Below, piece by piece: positions 8,278-19,600 of a stretch of DNA of 64,000 nucleotides. Position 1 is the first letter of the stretch. Each line of letters opens with the position of its first letter. The stretch is from Sediminicoccus sp. KRV36 (GTDB lineage: Bacteria > Pseudomonadota > Alphaproteobacteria > Acetobacterales > Acetobacteraceae), in assembly GCF_023243115.1 (NCBI RefSeq), contig NZ_CP085081.1, positions 1,612,001-1,676,000 of the forward strand, in the 5' to 3' direction. The notes under the pieces are model-generated. The model was not told where the DNA came from, ran no database searches, and saw only the letters and a program-made list of their open reading frames with translations. Both the position numbers and the translations under genes were made by a program.

Positions 8278-10251
8278 TCAGCCGACGCGGATCTTGGCCA
8301 CGAAGCCCTGGACCTCACGCCGCAGCTGATCCGCCTGGCGGGACAGCCCGCCCGCCGCCGAGAGCATCTGCCCCGCGGCCGACCCCGTCTCGCCCGAGGC
8401 CTGGCTGACATCGGCGATATTGCTGGCCACTTCCCGCGTGCCGGAGGCGGCGTTCTGCACGCTGCGGGCGATTTCCCGCGTGGCGGCCCCCTGCTGTTCC
8501 ACGGCGGAGGCGATGCCCAGCGCGATCTGGCTCATTTCGCCGATGGTCTCGCCAATCGCCTGGATGGCGCCGACCGAAGCCGTGGTGGCGGTCTGCATTT
8601 CCTGCACCTTGCCGCTGATCTCCTGCGTCGCCTTCGCGGTTTGCGCGGCCAATTGCTTCACCTCGCCCGCCACCACGGCGAAGCCCTTGCCGGCATCCCC
8701 CGCACGCGCCGCCTCGATGGTGGCATTGAGGGCCAGCAGGTTGGTGCGGGCCGCGATATCGTTGATCAGCCGCACCACCTCGCCGATTTCCTGCGCGGCC
8801 GCACTCAGCCCCTGGACGCGGCCATTGGTGCTCTCGGCCTGCTCCACCGCGCGGCGCGCGATGTCGCTGCTGGCCGAGACCTGCCGCGCGATCTCATTGA
8901 CGGTGGAGGCCAGCTCCTCGCTCGCGGCGGCCACGGTCTGCACATTGGCCGAGGCTTCCTCCGTCGCGGTCAGGACGATGCCGGCCTGGCCGCTGGTGCG
9001 CTCGGCGATCCGCGTGAGGGATTGCGCCGAGGCTTCCATCTCCGAGGAGGCGGAAGCGACATTTTCCACGATGCCGCCGATGGTCGCCTCGAAGTCATGG
9101 GCCATGCGGTCCATCGCTGCCTTCTTCTCGGTTTCGGTGGCGGCGGCCAGGGTGGCGGTTTCCTGCTCCAGCCGGCGGACGGCCAGTGCATTGTCCTTGA
9201 AGACCTGCACGGCGGCCGACATGGCGCCGATCTCGTCCTTGCGGTCCCGCGCCGGAATCTCCGTCTCCAGCCGGCCGGCGGCCAGGCCGCTCATCGCCGC
9301 CGTCATGCTGTTGATCGGGCGGGCGATGCCGCGGGCGATCAGCAGGCTGATGATGATGACGGCGATGAGCGCCGCCCCGGACATGCCGAGCAGGGCGAGG
9401 AAACTCGCGCGAGAGGCCGACACGACGGCCGTCTGGTCCAGGATCAGCTCGGCCACGGCCACCGGGCGGCCGGCATGGTCCAGCAGCGGGATGGCGAAGG
9501 CCACGAAATGCTGCTCCCCGCTGGCCGAGGGCAGGATGGAGCGCATGGCCGGTGTCGGGCCGGCCAGCCCCTGCCGCAACGCCGCCGCGTCCAGCTGCCC
9601 CTGGGCGCGCGTGCCGGCGATGCGGGTCATCTGGCCGGCGCGCTCCGCGTGAACCACCAGATCGGCATTCACGGAGGCCTTGATCCGCCCCAGCAGCTCC
9701 TCATTCGCGAGGGACTGACCGAACAGCGTGCCGATGGGCCGGCCCTGGGCCATCACCGGAACCGCGGTGGCCAGTGACAGCCCGGAGGCGGCCATGATCA
9801 TCCCGCGCGCGGTGCGGCCGGCCAGTGCGGCCATCGCATCGCCGCGCCGGTGCGTGATGTCCTCGGGTGCGGCCACTGCCTCATGCGCGCGGTATTGCAG
9901 CAGCCCGGGCGGGGTCACGACGACGAAGGTGGAAATCTGCCGCTGCGCGCGCAACGCGTCATAGATCGGGGCGATCACCGCGCCCATGGCGGCGCGATCC
10001 GCGTTGCGCACCGCCTCGACCATCGCGGGCTGGGCGGCCAGGGCCAGGCCGAGGCTTTCCAGCCGCAGCAACTCGGCATTGAGGTAGGAGGTGGTGGTCG
10101 CGGCGGTGCGCGCCAGCGCCGCCTGAAGTGCCACCTCCTCCTGCGCTGATTTCTGATGGACGGCGAGGCTGATGACGCCCCCGGCGACGCCGGCCGCGAT
10201 GGCGCCGAAGGCGAGGATCAGGCGTGATTGAAGTGAGCGGAATCTCTGCAT
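8278..10251 (-). CDS. Methyl-accepting chemotaxis protein with a periplasmic Cache-like sensor
   Basis: A 657-residue chemoreceptor. Order: N-terminal membrane helix (about 9-32), a periplasmic ligand region of about 230 residues that looks Cache-like, a second helix (about 275-297, rich in Ile and Leu), HAMP, then the cytoplasmic coiled-coil signalling domain. The hairpin tip has the conserved stretch from [12 protein letters not shown] to [15 protein letters not shown] that contacts CheA/CheW. The ATG at 10251 has GGAGAG upstream and begins just before the first helix; the frame continues upstream without similarity. The ligand is unknown, and no C-terminal CheR tether pentapeptide is seen. 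Confidence 0.93.
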   Translation of the reverse strand: MQRFRSLQSRLILAFGAIAAGVAGGVISLAVHQKSAQEEVALQAALARTAATTTSYLNAELLRLESLGLALAAQPAMVEAVRNADRAAMGAVIAPIYDALRAQRQISTFVVVTPPGLLQYRAHEAVAAPEDITHRRGDAMAALAGRTARGMIMAASGLSLATAVPVMAQGRPIGTLFGQSLANEELLGRIKASVNADLVVHAERAGQMTRIAGTRAQGQLDAAALRQGLAGPTPAMRSILPSASGEQHFVAFAIPLLDHAGRPVAVAELILDQTAVVSASRASFLALLGMSGAALIAVIIISLLIARGIARPINSMTAAMSGLAAGRLETEIPARDRKDEIGAMSAAVQVFKDNALAVRRLEQETATLAAATETEKKAAMDRMAHDFEATIGGIVENVASASSEMEASAQSLTRIAERTSGQAGIVLTATEEASANVQTVAAASEELASTVNEIARQVSASSDIARRAVEQAESTNGRVQGLSAAAQEIGEVVRLINDIAARTNLLALNATIEAARAGDAGKGFAVVAGEVKQLAAQTAKATQEISGKVQEMQTATTASVGAIQAIGETIGEMSQIALGIASAVEQQGAATREIARSVQNAASGTREVASNIADVSQASGETGSAAGQMLSAAGGLSRQADQLRREVQGFVAKIRVG

Positions 10252-10404
10252 GACACACTCTCCATTTTGGCTCCAGTTCCGCCCTTCTGCCTGCCCAATC
10301 CTTGCCGGACCCTGAAGCTGACCCCGCTCCGTGATGATTTTCGCGCCGTGGCGGTAACCGACGGGCTCACCACAGGCCGCTTGCGCCACGGTCCGGATGA
10401 CGCC

Positions 10405-11214
10405 ATGGGCTGGCGCGTGCCCGAACCAACCGCCCCCCAGCTCTCGGCCTGCGGCGCCATCGCCCGCCGGCATGATCCGGACCGCTTCCTCTGCGCGCTG
10501 TTTGCGCCGCCGGCGAAGCGCGAGGCGCTGTTCACCCTCATCGCCTTCAACCACGAACTGGCCCGCGCCCGCGAAGCCGCGAGCAACCCGATCATCGCCC
10601 TGATGCGCATGACCTGGTGGCGGGAGGTGGTGGAGCACGCGGCCGAAGGCCGGCCCGCCCGCCAGCATGAGGTGGCGGCGCCGCTGCATGCCGCCATCCA
10701 GGCGGGATCACTCGATGCCGCCGGGCTGATCACCATGGCCGAAGCGCGCGAGATGGAAGCGGAGGAGGAGGGTATTGCCAGCATCGCGGCGCTGCACGCC
10801 TATCTGCGCGGCACGGCAGGTGGCTTCGCCGTGGTGGCCGGGCGGCTGCTGGGCGCGCCCGTGGCGCTGCTGCCTGCCTTGCAGCAGGCGGGGATGCTCC
10901 AGGGCCTGGCGGGGGTGCTGCGCGCGGTCCCGGTGCTTGCTGGCCAGGGCCGCTGCCTGTTGCCGCGCGAGCTGATCCCGCCCGAGGCGGTGATCGCCGC
11001 CCCCGAGGCCGCGGCACCGGTCATTCGCCGGCTGGCGGCCGAGGCGCCGGCCCAGCCCGATCTCAGCGGCCTGCCGCGCGCCGCCCAGGCCGCCGGCCTG
11101 CCGCTCGTGCTGGCCCAGCGCGATCTGCGGCGTCTTGCGCGTGGCAAGCCGGTGCGGCGCGGCTTGATGGACCGTCTGGCCGTGATCCTTGCGGCGCAAA
11201 TGCCCCGCCGGTAA
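10405..11214 (+). CDS. Squalene/phytoene synthase-fold protein, NDUFAF6-like
   Basis: A 269-residue member of the squalene/phytoene synthase superfamily. The segment from HDPDRFLCALFAPP to MRMTWWREVVE is typical of the group that includes mitochondrial complex I assembly factor NDUFAF6. The two Asp-rich DxxxD motifs that bind prenyl diphosphates in real synthases are not visible, so I expect a non-catalytic or differently acting protein, not hopanoid synthesis. The frame is open up to 10267. I chose the Met at 10405 because it starts just before the conserved region, but ribosome-binding support is weak. Confidence 0.72.
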   Translation: MGWRVPEPTAPQLSACGAIARRHDPDRFLCALFAPPAKREALFTLIAFNHELARAREAASNPIIALMRMTWWREVVEHAAEGRPARQHEVAAPLHAAIQAGSLDAAGLITMAEAREMEAEEEGIASIAALHAYLRGTAGGFAVVAGRLLGAPVALLPALQQAGMLQGLAGVLRAVPVLAGQGRCLLPRELIPPEAVIAAPEAAAPVIRRLAAEAPAQPDLSGLPRAAQAAGLPLVLAQRDLRRLARGKPVRRGLMDRLAVILAAQMPRR

Positions 11215-11269
11215 CGAATTCATGCCATATTCCGGGTGCAGACACTGACCCGATCGGATCAGGTGAAAC

Positions 11270-12268
11270 ATGGCGCGTTATCTTGTCTCGGGCGGAGCCG
11301 GCTATGCCGGCAGCCATCTTGTCCTCACCCTGCTCGATGCCGGGCATGAGGTGGTGGTGGTGGATGATCTCTCCACCGGGCATCGCGGCGCCGTGGCGCC
11401 GGGGGCCACCTTCATCCAGGCGAGCCTGGGTGAGCGCCGGCGGCTTGGCGAGATCTTCGCCGCCTGGAAATTCGACGCCGTCTTTCACCTGGCCGCACTC
11501 TCCCTGGTGGGGGAGAGCATGCAGCAGCCCTTGCGCTATTGCCGGGAAAACCTCTCCAACAGCGTGAACCTGGCGGAAGCCGCGGTGCAGGCGGGCTGCC
11601 TGAAATACGTGCTCTCCTCCACGGCCGCCGTCTTTGGCGTGCCCAAATCCGTGCCCATCACGGAGGAGGCCGAGACCTGCCCGGTGAACCCCTATGGCTT
11701 GTCCAAGCTGATGATGGAGCAGGCCCTGGCCTGGGCCGAGAGCGCGCATGGCCTGCGCTCCGCCTCGCTGCGCTATTTCAACGCGGCCGGCGCCGATCCG
11801 GCCGGCCGCGCGGGTGAGGATCACGACCCCGAGACGCATCTCATCCCGCGCGCCATCATGGCCAGCCTGGGCCATGCCCCGCCGCTGCACGTCTTTGGCA
11901 CGGATTACGACACGCCGGACGGCACGGCGGTGCGCGACTATGTGCATGTCATGGACCTCGCCGCCGCGCATATCGCCGTGTTGCCGCGGCTGGACCAGGG
12001 CTCGGTGCGCTACAATCTCGGCAATGGGGCGGGGCATTCCGTGCGCGAGGTGATGGCGGCGATCCAACGCGTCTCGGGCCGGCCGGTGCCGCATGAAAAC
12101 GGGCCGCGCCGGGCGGGTGATCCGCCGGCGCTGGTCGCGTCCTCGGCGCTGATCCGGGCGGAGACGGGCTGGCGGCCCCGGCATGCGGCGCTGGATGAGA
12201 TCGTGCGCACGGCCTGGGACTGGCATGCGGCGCACCCCCAGGGCTATGGCGCGCGCGAGGCGGCCTGA
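11270..12268 (+). CDS. galE: UDP-glucose 4-epimerase
   Basis: A 332-residue extended short-chain dehydrogenase that interconverts UDP-glucose and UDP-galactose using bound NAD. It shows the NAD motif GGAGYAGS at residues 8-15 and the catalytic pair Y142 and K146 in NPYGLSK. The length is normal for GalE. It probably supplies sugar nucleotides for surface polysaccharide. It lies between unrelated genes, with 55 and 93 bp gaps. Confidence 0.92.
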   Translation: MARYLVSGGAGYAGSHLVLTLLDAGHEVVVVDDLSTGHRGAVAPGATFIQASLGERRRLGEIFAAWKFDAVFHLAALSLVGESMQQPLRYCRENLSNSVNLAEAAVQAGCLKYVLSSTAAVFGVPKSVPITEEAETCPVNPYGLSKLMMEQALAWAESAHGLRSASLRYFNAAGADPAGRAGEDHDPETHLIPRAIMASLGHAPPLHVFGTDYDTPDGTAVRDYVHVMDLAAAHIAVLPRLDQGSVRYNLGNGAGHSVREVMAAIQRVSGRPVPHENGPRRAGDPPALVASSALIRAETGWRPRHAALDEIVRTAWDWHAAHPQGYGAREAA

Positions 12269-12361
12269 GGGGGCGGCCTGAGGGGGCAGCCAAGCTCATT
12301 CGCGTCACGCTTTATCCCGTGCTAAGCGCTCGGGCTTCGTGCAGTTCGGAGTGGATTCGGC

Positions 12362-13534
12362 ATGGGTATTCCATTGGCGCAGCAGGCGAAGGTCGCCGCT
12401 TACGTCGTGAAGCAGCAACTGGCCGGCCGCAAGCGCTTCCCGCTGGTGCTGATGCTGGAGCCGCTGTTCCGCTGCAACCTGGCCTGCGCCGGCTGCGGCA
12501 AGATCGATTACCCGGATGAGATCCTGAACAAGCGCCTCTCGGTCGCTGAATGCCTGGAGGCTTCGCTGGAATGCGGAGCACCCGTGGTGGCGATCGCAGG
12601 GGGCGAGCCGCTGCTGCACAAGGAAATGCCGCAGATCGTGGAGGGGCTTCTGGCGCAGGGGCGCATCGTCATCCTCTGCACCAATGCGCTGCTGCTGGAA
12701 AAGCGCATGGAGGCCTACAAGCCGCATCCGCGCTTCATCTGGGACATCCATCTGGATGGCGACAAGGCGCAGCATGACTGGGCCGTCAGCCAGGAAGGCG
12801 TCTATGAGCGCGCGGTCGAGGCGCTGAAGAAGGTGCGCGCGCTGGGCTTCCGCACCGCCATCAACTGCACCCTGTTCAACAATGCCGATGCCGAGCGCAC
12901 CGCGAAATTCTTCGACGATGTGACGGCGATGGGTGTGGACAACATCATGCTCTCGCCCGGCTATGCCTATGAGCGGGCGCCGGACCAGAAGCACTTCCTC
13001 AATCGCCAGAAGACCAAGGAATTGTTCCGCGACGTGTTTTCGCGGAACAAGGGCACCAAGAAGTGGCGCATGGGCAACAGCCCGCTCTTCCTGGATTTCC
13101 TGGCCGGCAACCAGACCTATCACTGCACGCCCTGGGGCAACCCGACGCGCAATGTCTTCGGCTGGCAGCGCCCCTGCTATTTGCTGGGCGAGGGCTACGC
13201 GAAGTCCTTCACCGAGCTGATGGAAACCACCGACTGGGACAAGTACGGCGTCGGCAATTACGAGAAATGCGCCGATTGCATGGTGCATTCCGGCTTCGAG
13301 GCGACGGCGGCGCTGGATGCCATCAAGAAGCCCTGGAAGGCCGTGGCCGCCCAGTTGCGGGGCCCGCGCACCGAGGGTCCGATGGCGCCCGAGATTGATC
13401 TCTCGCGGCAGCGCCCGGCGGAATTCGTGTTTTCCGCCCATGTGCAGAAGGCGATGGGCGAAATGGCGCATGAGCCAAAGCGCAAGGGCGCCAAGCATGG
13501 CGATACCGCACCGCCTGTTGCCGCGGCGGAATGA
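12362..13534 (+). CDS. hpnH: Adenosyl-hopene transferase HpnH (radical SAM)
   Basis: A 390-residue radical SAM enzyme that joins a 5'-deoxyadenosyl radical to diploptene, the first step of extended hopanoid synthesis. The cluster motif is CNLACAGC (C38, C42, C45), followed by the GGEPLLHKE motif. The C-terminal region has further Cys in YEKCADCMVHSG, typical of the family. The other hpn genes are not in this window, so it stands apart from any hopanoid cluster here. The last 30 or so residues are basic and low complexity. Confidence 0.94.
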   Translation: MGIPLAQQAKVAAYVVKQQLAGRKRFPLVLMLEPLFRCNLACAGCGKIDYPDEILNKRLSVAECLEASLECGAPVVAIAGGEPLLHKEMPQIVEGLLAQGRIVILCTNALLLEKRMEAYKPHPRFIWDIHLDGDKAQHDWAVSQEGVYERAVEALKKVRALGFRTAINCTLFNNADAERTAKFFDDVTAMGVDNIMLSPGYAYERAPDQKHFLNRQKTKELFRDVFSRNKGTKKWRMGNSPLFLDFLAGNQTYHCTPWGNPTRNVFGWQRPCYLLGEGYAKSFTELMETTDWDKYGVGNYEKCADCMVHSGFEATAALDAIKKPWKAVAAQLRGPRTEGPMAPEIDLSRQRPAEFVFSAHVQKAMGEMAHEPKRKGAKHGDTAPPVAAAE

Positions 13535-13618
13535 CCCCTTAAGGGGCTGGTAACAAAGCGGGCATCCTGGGTAGCCTGCGTGCGCTTGCATGCAACCCGG
13601 ATGATCGCAGGAGTCGCC

Positions 13619-16600
13619 GTGCCTCGATTTCTGCTTGCGTTGCTCACGACCACCGCGCTGATCGGCGGGGCCGGGGCCGCGCTGGCCCAGGGCGGGGCGG
13701 GTGGCTCCGGGCTGGGCGGTGCCGGTGGGGCGAACAGCAATTTTTCAGCGGGTGCGCCCGGCACGAATGACGCTCTGAATGGTGGCGGCGGTGGCGGCGC
13801 GGGCGATACCGGTGGTGCGGGCGGCGCGGGCGATGGGCCAGGTGGCGCGGGCGGCACGGGCCCCGGCTTGTCCGGTGCGGCGGGTGCCCCGGGCACCAAT
13901 GCGGGTGCGGGCGGCGGCGGCGGTGCGCATGGCCTCGTGGATTTCGCCTTGCCGACCAGCGCGGTCACGGGCGGGGCTGGCGGGGCCGGTGGCGCGGCCA
14001 CGGGTGCTGGCGCCGGTGGTGGCGGCGGCGGCGCGGGTGCCGCGGGCCTGGTTTTCATCCCCTTCGGCAATGCCGGCACCTTGTTCGACAGCATCACCGG
14101 CGGTGCGGGCGGCGCCGGCGGTGCGACCGCCGCGGGCCAGGGGGGCCAGGGGGGGCGGGGCGGCACGGGCATCGTGTTCACCGCGCCGGACGGCATCAGC
14201 GTTCAGATCCAGGCCAATGTCAGCGGTGGCCAGGGTGGGGCGGCCGGCGCCGGGGGCGGTTCGCCGGGCGCGCCCGGCCTGGGCGGCGCCGGCATCGAGG
14301 GGAGCAGCCTCACCATCACGCTCGGCGCCACCCTCGCGGGGGGGCTTTCGGGCGATGGGCTGCTGCGGGCCTCCGCGCTGGAGCTGACCGGTGGGGCCAA
14401 CCTGCTGATCCTGGGGGCGGGGGGCGCGCTTGAGGGCGGCATTGCGCTGAGCGGCTTCGCCGCGCTGGACGTGGCGGCCGCCGCCGATGCCACGATTTCC
14501 GGCGTCATCTCGGGGCTGGGCTCGCTGAGCAAGGTCACTGCCGGCACGCTGACCCTGAGTGGTGCCAACAGCTATTCCGCCGGCACCAGCCTGCTCGCCG
14601 GCACCCTGGCGCTGGGTGACGCGGCGGCGCTGGGCACGGGCCTGGTCACGCTGGGCGACGCCACGCTGCGCGCCGATCTGGACGCGAGCTTGGCCAATGA
14701 CCTGCGCATCAACCTCGGCGCCGGCGCCACCATCGCGGCCGCCACCGGCACCACGCTGACACTGACCGGGGCACTCACGCCCGCGGGTTCCTCCACGCTG
14801 AGCTTTGGCGCGGCCGGCCTGGCCGGGAACATCATCGCCGGCTTCAACACCGTGGATGTGGCCGATGCCGCGAGTGCCGCCCTGGTGATCGCGGCCGGCA
14901 CGGTGACCGCGGGCGGCTTCGCCTTCAACGCCCTCATCGCCAGTGCCGCCGGCACGACGATCCGTGCGGGCGCCACGCTCGACCTGAACGGCCAGATGAG
15001 CAGCATCGCCAACCTCCAGGGGGCCGGCACGCTCACCAATACGAACCTGGTGCGCATCGGTGCGGGCAGCTTCGCCGGCGCCATCACCGGTGCGGGCGGC
15101 AGCCTGGAGAAATTCGGCGCGGGCACGCTGACCCTGACTGGCACCAACACCTATACCGGCACCACCGAAATCAGCGGCGGTACGCTGCGCATCGGCGATG
15201 GCGGCTCCACCGGGACGCTGGGAGGCGGCGCCGTGATCAATGACGGCGCGCTGGTGTTCAACCGCGCTGATGCGGTGACCGTCGCCAATGTCATTTCCGG
15301 CAGTGGCAGCGTGACGCAGATGGGCGGCGTTCTGACGCTCGCTTCCGCCAATAGCTACACGGGTGGTACCGCGATCACCGCCGGAACCATCACGCTCGGC
15401 AATATCGGCGCGCTGGGCAGCGGCGCGGTCAGCATCAGCAATGGCGCCCTGGTCTCCCAAGTGACGGGCAGCCTGGCCAATGCCATCGGCTTGACAGATG
15501 GCGCGACGGCGATGATCGGCGCGGCCACCGGGCAGACCCTCACCCTCACGGGCGGGCTGTCGCTGCGGCCTGGTTCCACGCTCACCATCGGCTCCGCGAC
15601 GGAGACGGGCACGGTGGTGGCGAGCCTTGCCGCGTCGGATTTCTTCTCGCCCGCGACGCTGGCGCTGAACGTCGCCGGCGGCACGCTGCGGGCGGGCAAC
15701 CTGGTGCTGAACCAGCTGACGCAAGGGGCGGCGAGTGTGACCATCGCGGCCGGCGCCACGCTGGATTTTGGCGGCTTCATCGGCACCATCGGCAACCTGC
15801 AGGGGGCGGGCACGCTGACCGGCACGGCGCCCACGCAGATTTCCGCGGGGCAATTCGCCGGGGTGATCGCGGGCACGGGCGGCTTCGACAAGGTGGGTGC
15901 GGGCACGCTGACGCTGACTGGCGCCAACACCTATGCCGGGGTCACCACCATCAGCCAGGGCACGCTGCGCATCGGCCCGGGCGGGCAATTGAGTGGCGGC
16001 GGCGTGACCAACAACGCCGCACTCGTCTTCGCGCGGGATGATGTGGTCACCCTGGGCAACGCCATCTCGGGCAGCGGCACGCTGACCCAGGCGGGGGCCG
16101 GCACGCTGATCCTGACCGGCGCCAACACCCATACCGGGCTGACCACGATCAACGCCGGCGGCACGCTGCAGATCGGCAATGGCGGTGGTTCGGGCCAGAT
16201 CAGCGCGGGTGCCGTGCTGAACAATGGCGCGCTGGTGGTGAATCGCGGTGATGCGGTCACCTTGGGCAACGCCATTTCCGGCACGGGCAGCCTGACGCAG
16301 GCGGGGCCGGGGACGCTGATCCTGACGGGGGATAACAGCTATACGGGCGGGACGACGATCCAGGCCGGCAGCACGCTGCAGGTGGGGGCGGGGGGGAGCA
16401 CAGGCTCGCTGGGCAGCGGTCCGGTGAATGTTGCCGGCGCACTGAGTTTCAACCGCAGCGACCGCTACGTGCAATCCGGCGACATCTCCGGCGAGGGCTC
16501 GTTGCGAGTCAGATCGGGCGAACTCGTTCTGACGGGCGACAACGCGTTGGACCGGGTCACCATTGATGCAGGTGCCGCCCTGCGCATCGGCGACGGCGGA

Positions 16601-19600
16601 AGAGCGGGCTACCTGGGAAGCAATGACGGCGGCGCTCCGCCAAGCCTGTTCGTCACGAATGGCGGGACGCTGATCTACAACCGAAGTGACAGCACTTTCT
16701 TTTCGGGAAGCGTGGAAGGGCCGGGCGCGCTGCGCGTGGCCTCGGGCTCCATGACGCTTTTGTTGGATTCCCGTTTTGGCGCGGGTGTGACGATTGCGAC
16801 CGGCGCTGAGCTGGTGGTCAGCGGGCTCGGTCGCGGTGGCGGGCCTGCGAGGCTGTTCGCCGATGTCGCCAACGAGGGTGTGCTGCGTTTCGCGCGCCAG
16901 AGCAACTCCTTTACCACCCAGTCGGGCTTGGTCAGTGGCTCAGGCAGCGTCGTCGTCTCGGGCATGGTGTATTGGGAGGCCGCCGGCACCCATACCGGTG
17001 GTACGACCATCACGGAGTTTGGCCTCCTGAGACTGGGCAGGGGCGGTACGAGCGGCAGCGTGAGCGGAGATGTCCTGAACCGGGGCACGCTGTTTTTTGA
17101 CCGTAGCGATCCTGTGACCTTTGGCGGCGTGATCAGTGGGACCGGTCAAATCCGGATCGCGGGAGACGTCACCCTCACTGGAGCGAACAGCTATGCCGGA
17201 TCTACCGAGATCGGCGCGGGCGCCACGCTGCGCATCGGCGATGGCGGGGGTTCGGCGACGGTGGGCGCCGGGGCCATCGTGAATGATGGCAGCCTCATCC
17301 TGAACCGGTCCGGTATCCTGACCGTTCCGGGGGCCATCTCGGGCAGCGGTCAGCTGGTTCAGGTGGGCGGTGGCACCACCATCCTGACCGGCGCCAACAG
17401 CTATTCCGGCACTACGACCATCAGCGCCGGCATCTTGCAGATCGGCAATGGCGGCGCGCCGGGCAGCCTGGGAACGGGCGCTGTGGTGAACAACGCGCAG
17501 CTGGTGTTCAACACCAGCGGCGGGATGACGGTGGCGAACGCCATCTCCGGCACCGGCAACCTCACTCTGATGGGCGGCGGCATCCTCGGCCTGACCGGCG
17601 CCAACACCTACTCGGGCACGACAACCATTGCCGCTGGCACGCTACAGATTGGCAATAACGGGACCTCGGGCACGCTGGGCACCGGCGATGTCGTGAATAA
17701 CGGAAGACTCCTTTTCAACCGCCAGGATTCGGTCACTTTTGCCGGCGCAATTTCCGGAACCGGCCGGCTGATCCAGGGCAGCAGCGGAGGCGGGACCACC
17801 ACTCTCACCGGCCAGCTCAGCTATACCGGCCCGACCGAGGTCGTGGCGGGCACGCTGGCCTTCACCAACAACAGTCTTTTCGCCACGCAGCGGACCAGCG
17901 TCATCATTCAAACGGGCGGCACGCTCGACCTCTCCGGCATCACCGGTGGGGTTACCTCGAATATCGGCTCGCTCCGGGCCTTTGGTCGGCTGAACCTGCC
18001 GAGCGGTACGGCGGAGGCACCTGGTCAGCTGAAGGTTGCGTCCGGCTCGGAGGAAAGCTTCGTCGTGGGGCCGATCTCCGGCGCCACCGGGCGACTGGTC
18101 GTGTCCGGTGGAACTCTCGCCCTCGGGGCTGACAACACCTATCGCGGCGGCACCGTCCTGCAGGATGGCGCGACGCTGCAGCTGGGCCTGGGCGGCACCA
18201 CCGGCAGCATCCAGCCGGGGCTGACCATGATCGGCTTCGGCAACACCCTGGCCTTCAACCGTTCGGACACGGTGACCAGCGATATCGCCCTCGATGGCTT
18301 CAACAATCTCACGCAGAAGGGGCCCGGCACGCTCATCCTGACGGGCAACAGCCTGCATCTGGGCACAACGACGATTTCCGCCGGCACATTGCAGATTGGG
18401 AATGGAGGCACCGATGGCTCGCTCGGGCCGCTGACCGCGATCGTGAACAACGGTACGCTGGCCTTCAACCTGAGCGGCATCGCCGGCGCGGGCAACTCGA
18501 TCTCCGGCACCGGAAACCTGGTCCAAATGGGTCCCGGGACGCTGATTCTGACTGGCACCAACAGCTATTCGGGAACGACCACCATCGCGGCCGGAACACT
18601 GCAGATCGGCGCGCTGACGCCCTCGGGCTCGCTCGGCAGTGGTGCCGTCATCAACGATGGCACGCTGGTCTTTGAGCGGATCGATGCCGTCACTTTTGCC
18701 AATGCCATGAGCGGAACGGGCGCGCTCCGTCTGAACTTCGGCACGGTGACCGCGACGGGTGCTCTCGACCATACCGGCGGCACGACCATCGGCGCGGGCG
18801 CGCGGCTCAATATCGGCAATGGCGGCACCACGGGCAGCCTGGCTGGCAACGTGGTGAACAACGGCACGCTGGCCTTCGCCCGCAGCGACACTGTGACCTT
18901 CGCGGGCGTCATCTCCGGCCCGGGCGGCCTGCAGCAGAACGGCACGGGCAACCTGATCCTGGCCGGCGCGAACACCTATACCGGGCCGACCATCGTCAAT
19001 GCCGGCACACTCTCGGTGAATGGCTCGATCGCCGGTTCCAGCGGCGTCATCGTGAATGGCGGGGCGCTGGGCGGCACGGGGCAGATCCCGGGGCTGATGG
19101 TGGCGGCGGGGGGCAGCCTCTCGCCCGGGAATTCCATCGGCACGATCAGCATCGCCGGCAACTTGACCCTCTCCGCCGGTTCCACCACCGTGATCGAGGT
19201 GGAGGGTGCCCGGGCCGACCGCATCCAGGTCGCTGGCCTCGCCACGCTCGGGGGCGCGTTGCGGCTGGTGCCGCTGGGCGGCCCCTATGTGTTCAACGCG
19301 CCCTATGTGCTGATCCGGGCGGGCGCGGTCACGGGCCAATTCGCCACGGTCAGCACCGAGGGCAGCTTCGGCGCGGGGGTGACGACGCGGGTGACCAGCA
19401 CAGCCGATGCCGTGGAGTTGCAACTGACGCCCGCGCCGCTGGCTTCGGCACCCACGCTGTCAGGCGGGACGGCGAATCAGCGGGCCGTGGCGCGGGGGCT
19501 CGACGCGGCGGTGGCCAGTGGTGCGGATGTCTCGGCCTTGTTCCCGCTCTATAATCTTGCGGCGGGCGCCATGCCGCGCGGGCTCGATCAGCTCTCGGGC

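Noticed and set aside
11063..12235. Minus-strand frame of 390 residues over galE
   Set aside because: Antisense shadow of a clear GalE with full catalytic motifs; composition is His/Gln/Arg-rich.
10405..13534. Hopanoid biosynthesis cluster made of the squalene-synthase-like gene, galE and hpnH
   Set aside because: The synthase-like protein lacks catalytic Asp motifs, galE is not a hopanoid gene, and gaps separate the genes; only hpnH is a hopanoid gene.
13535..13546. Palindrome CCCCTTAAGGGG after hpnH as a terminator
   Set aside because: The stem is short with no loop and no T tract, so I do not call it.
13745..19423. Very long minus-strand open frames opposite the autotransporter (909 and 593 residues)
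   Set aside because: They mirror the high-GC, Gly/Ala/Thr-rich repeats of the sense gene, are dominated by Arg, Ala and Gly, and show no domain or start signal.
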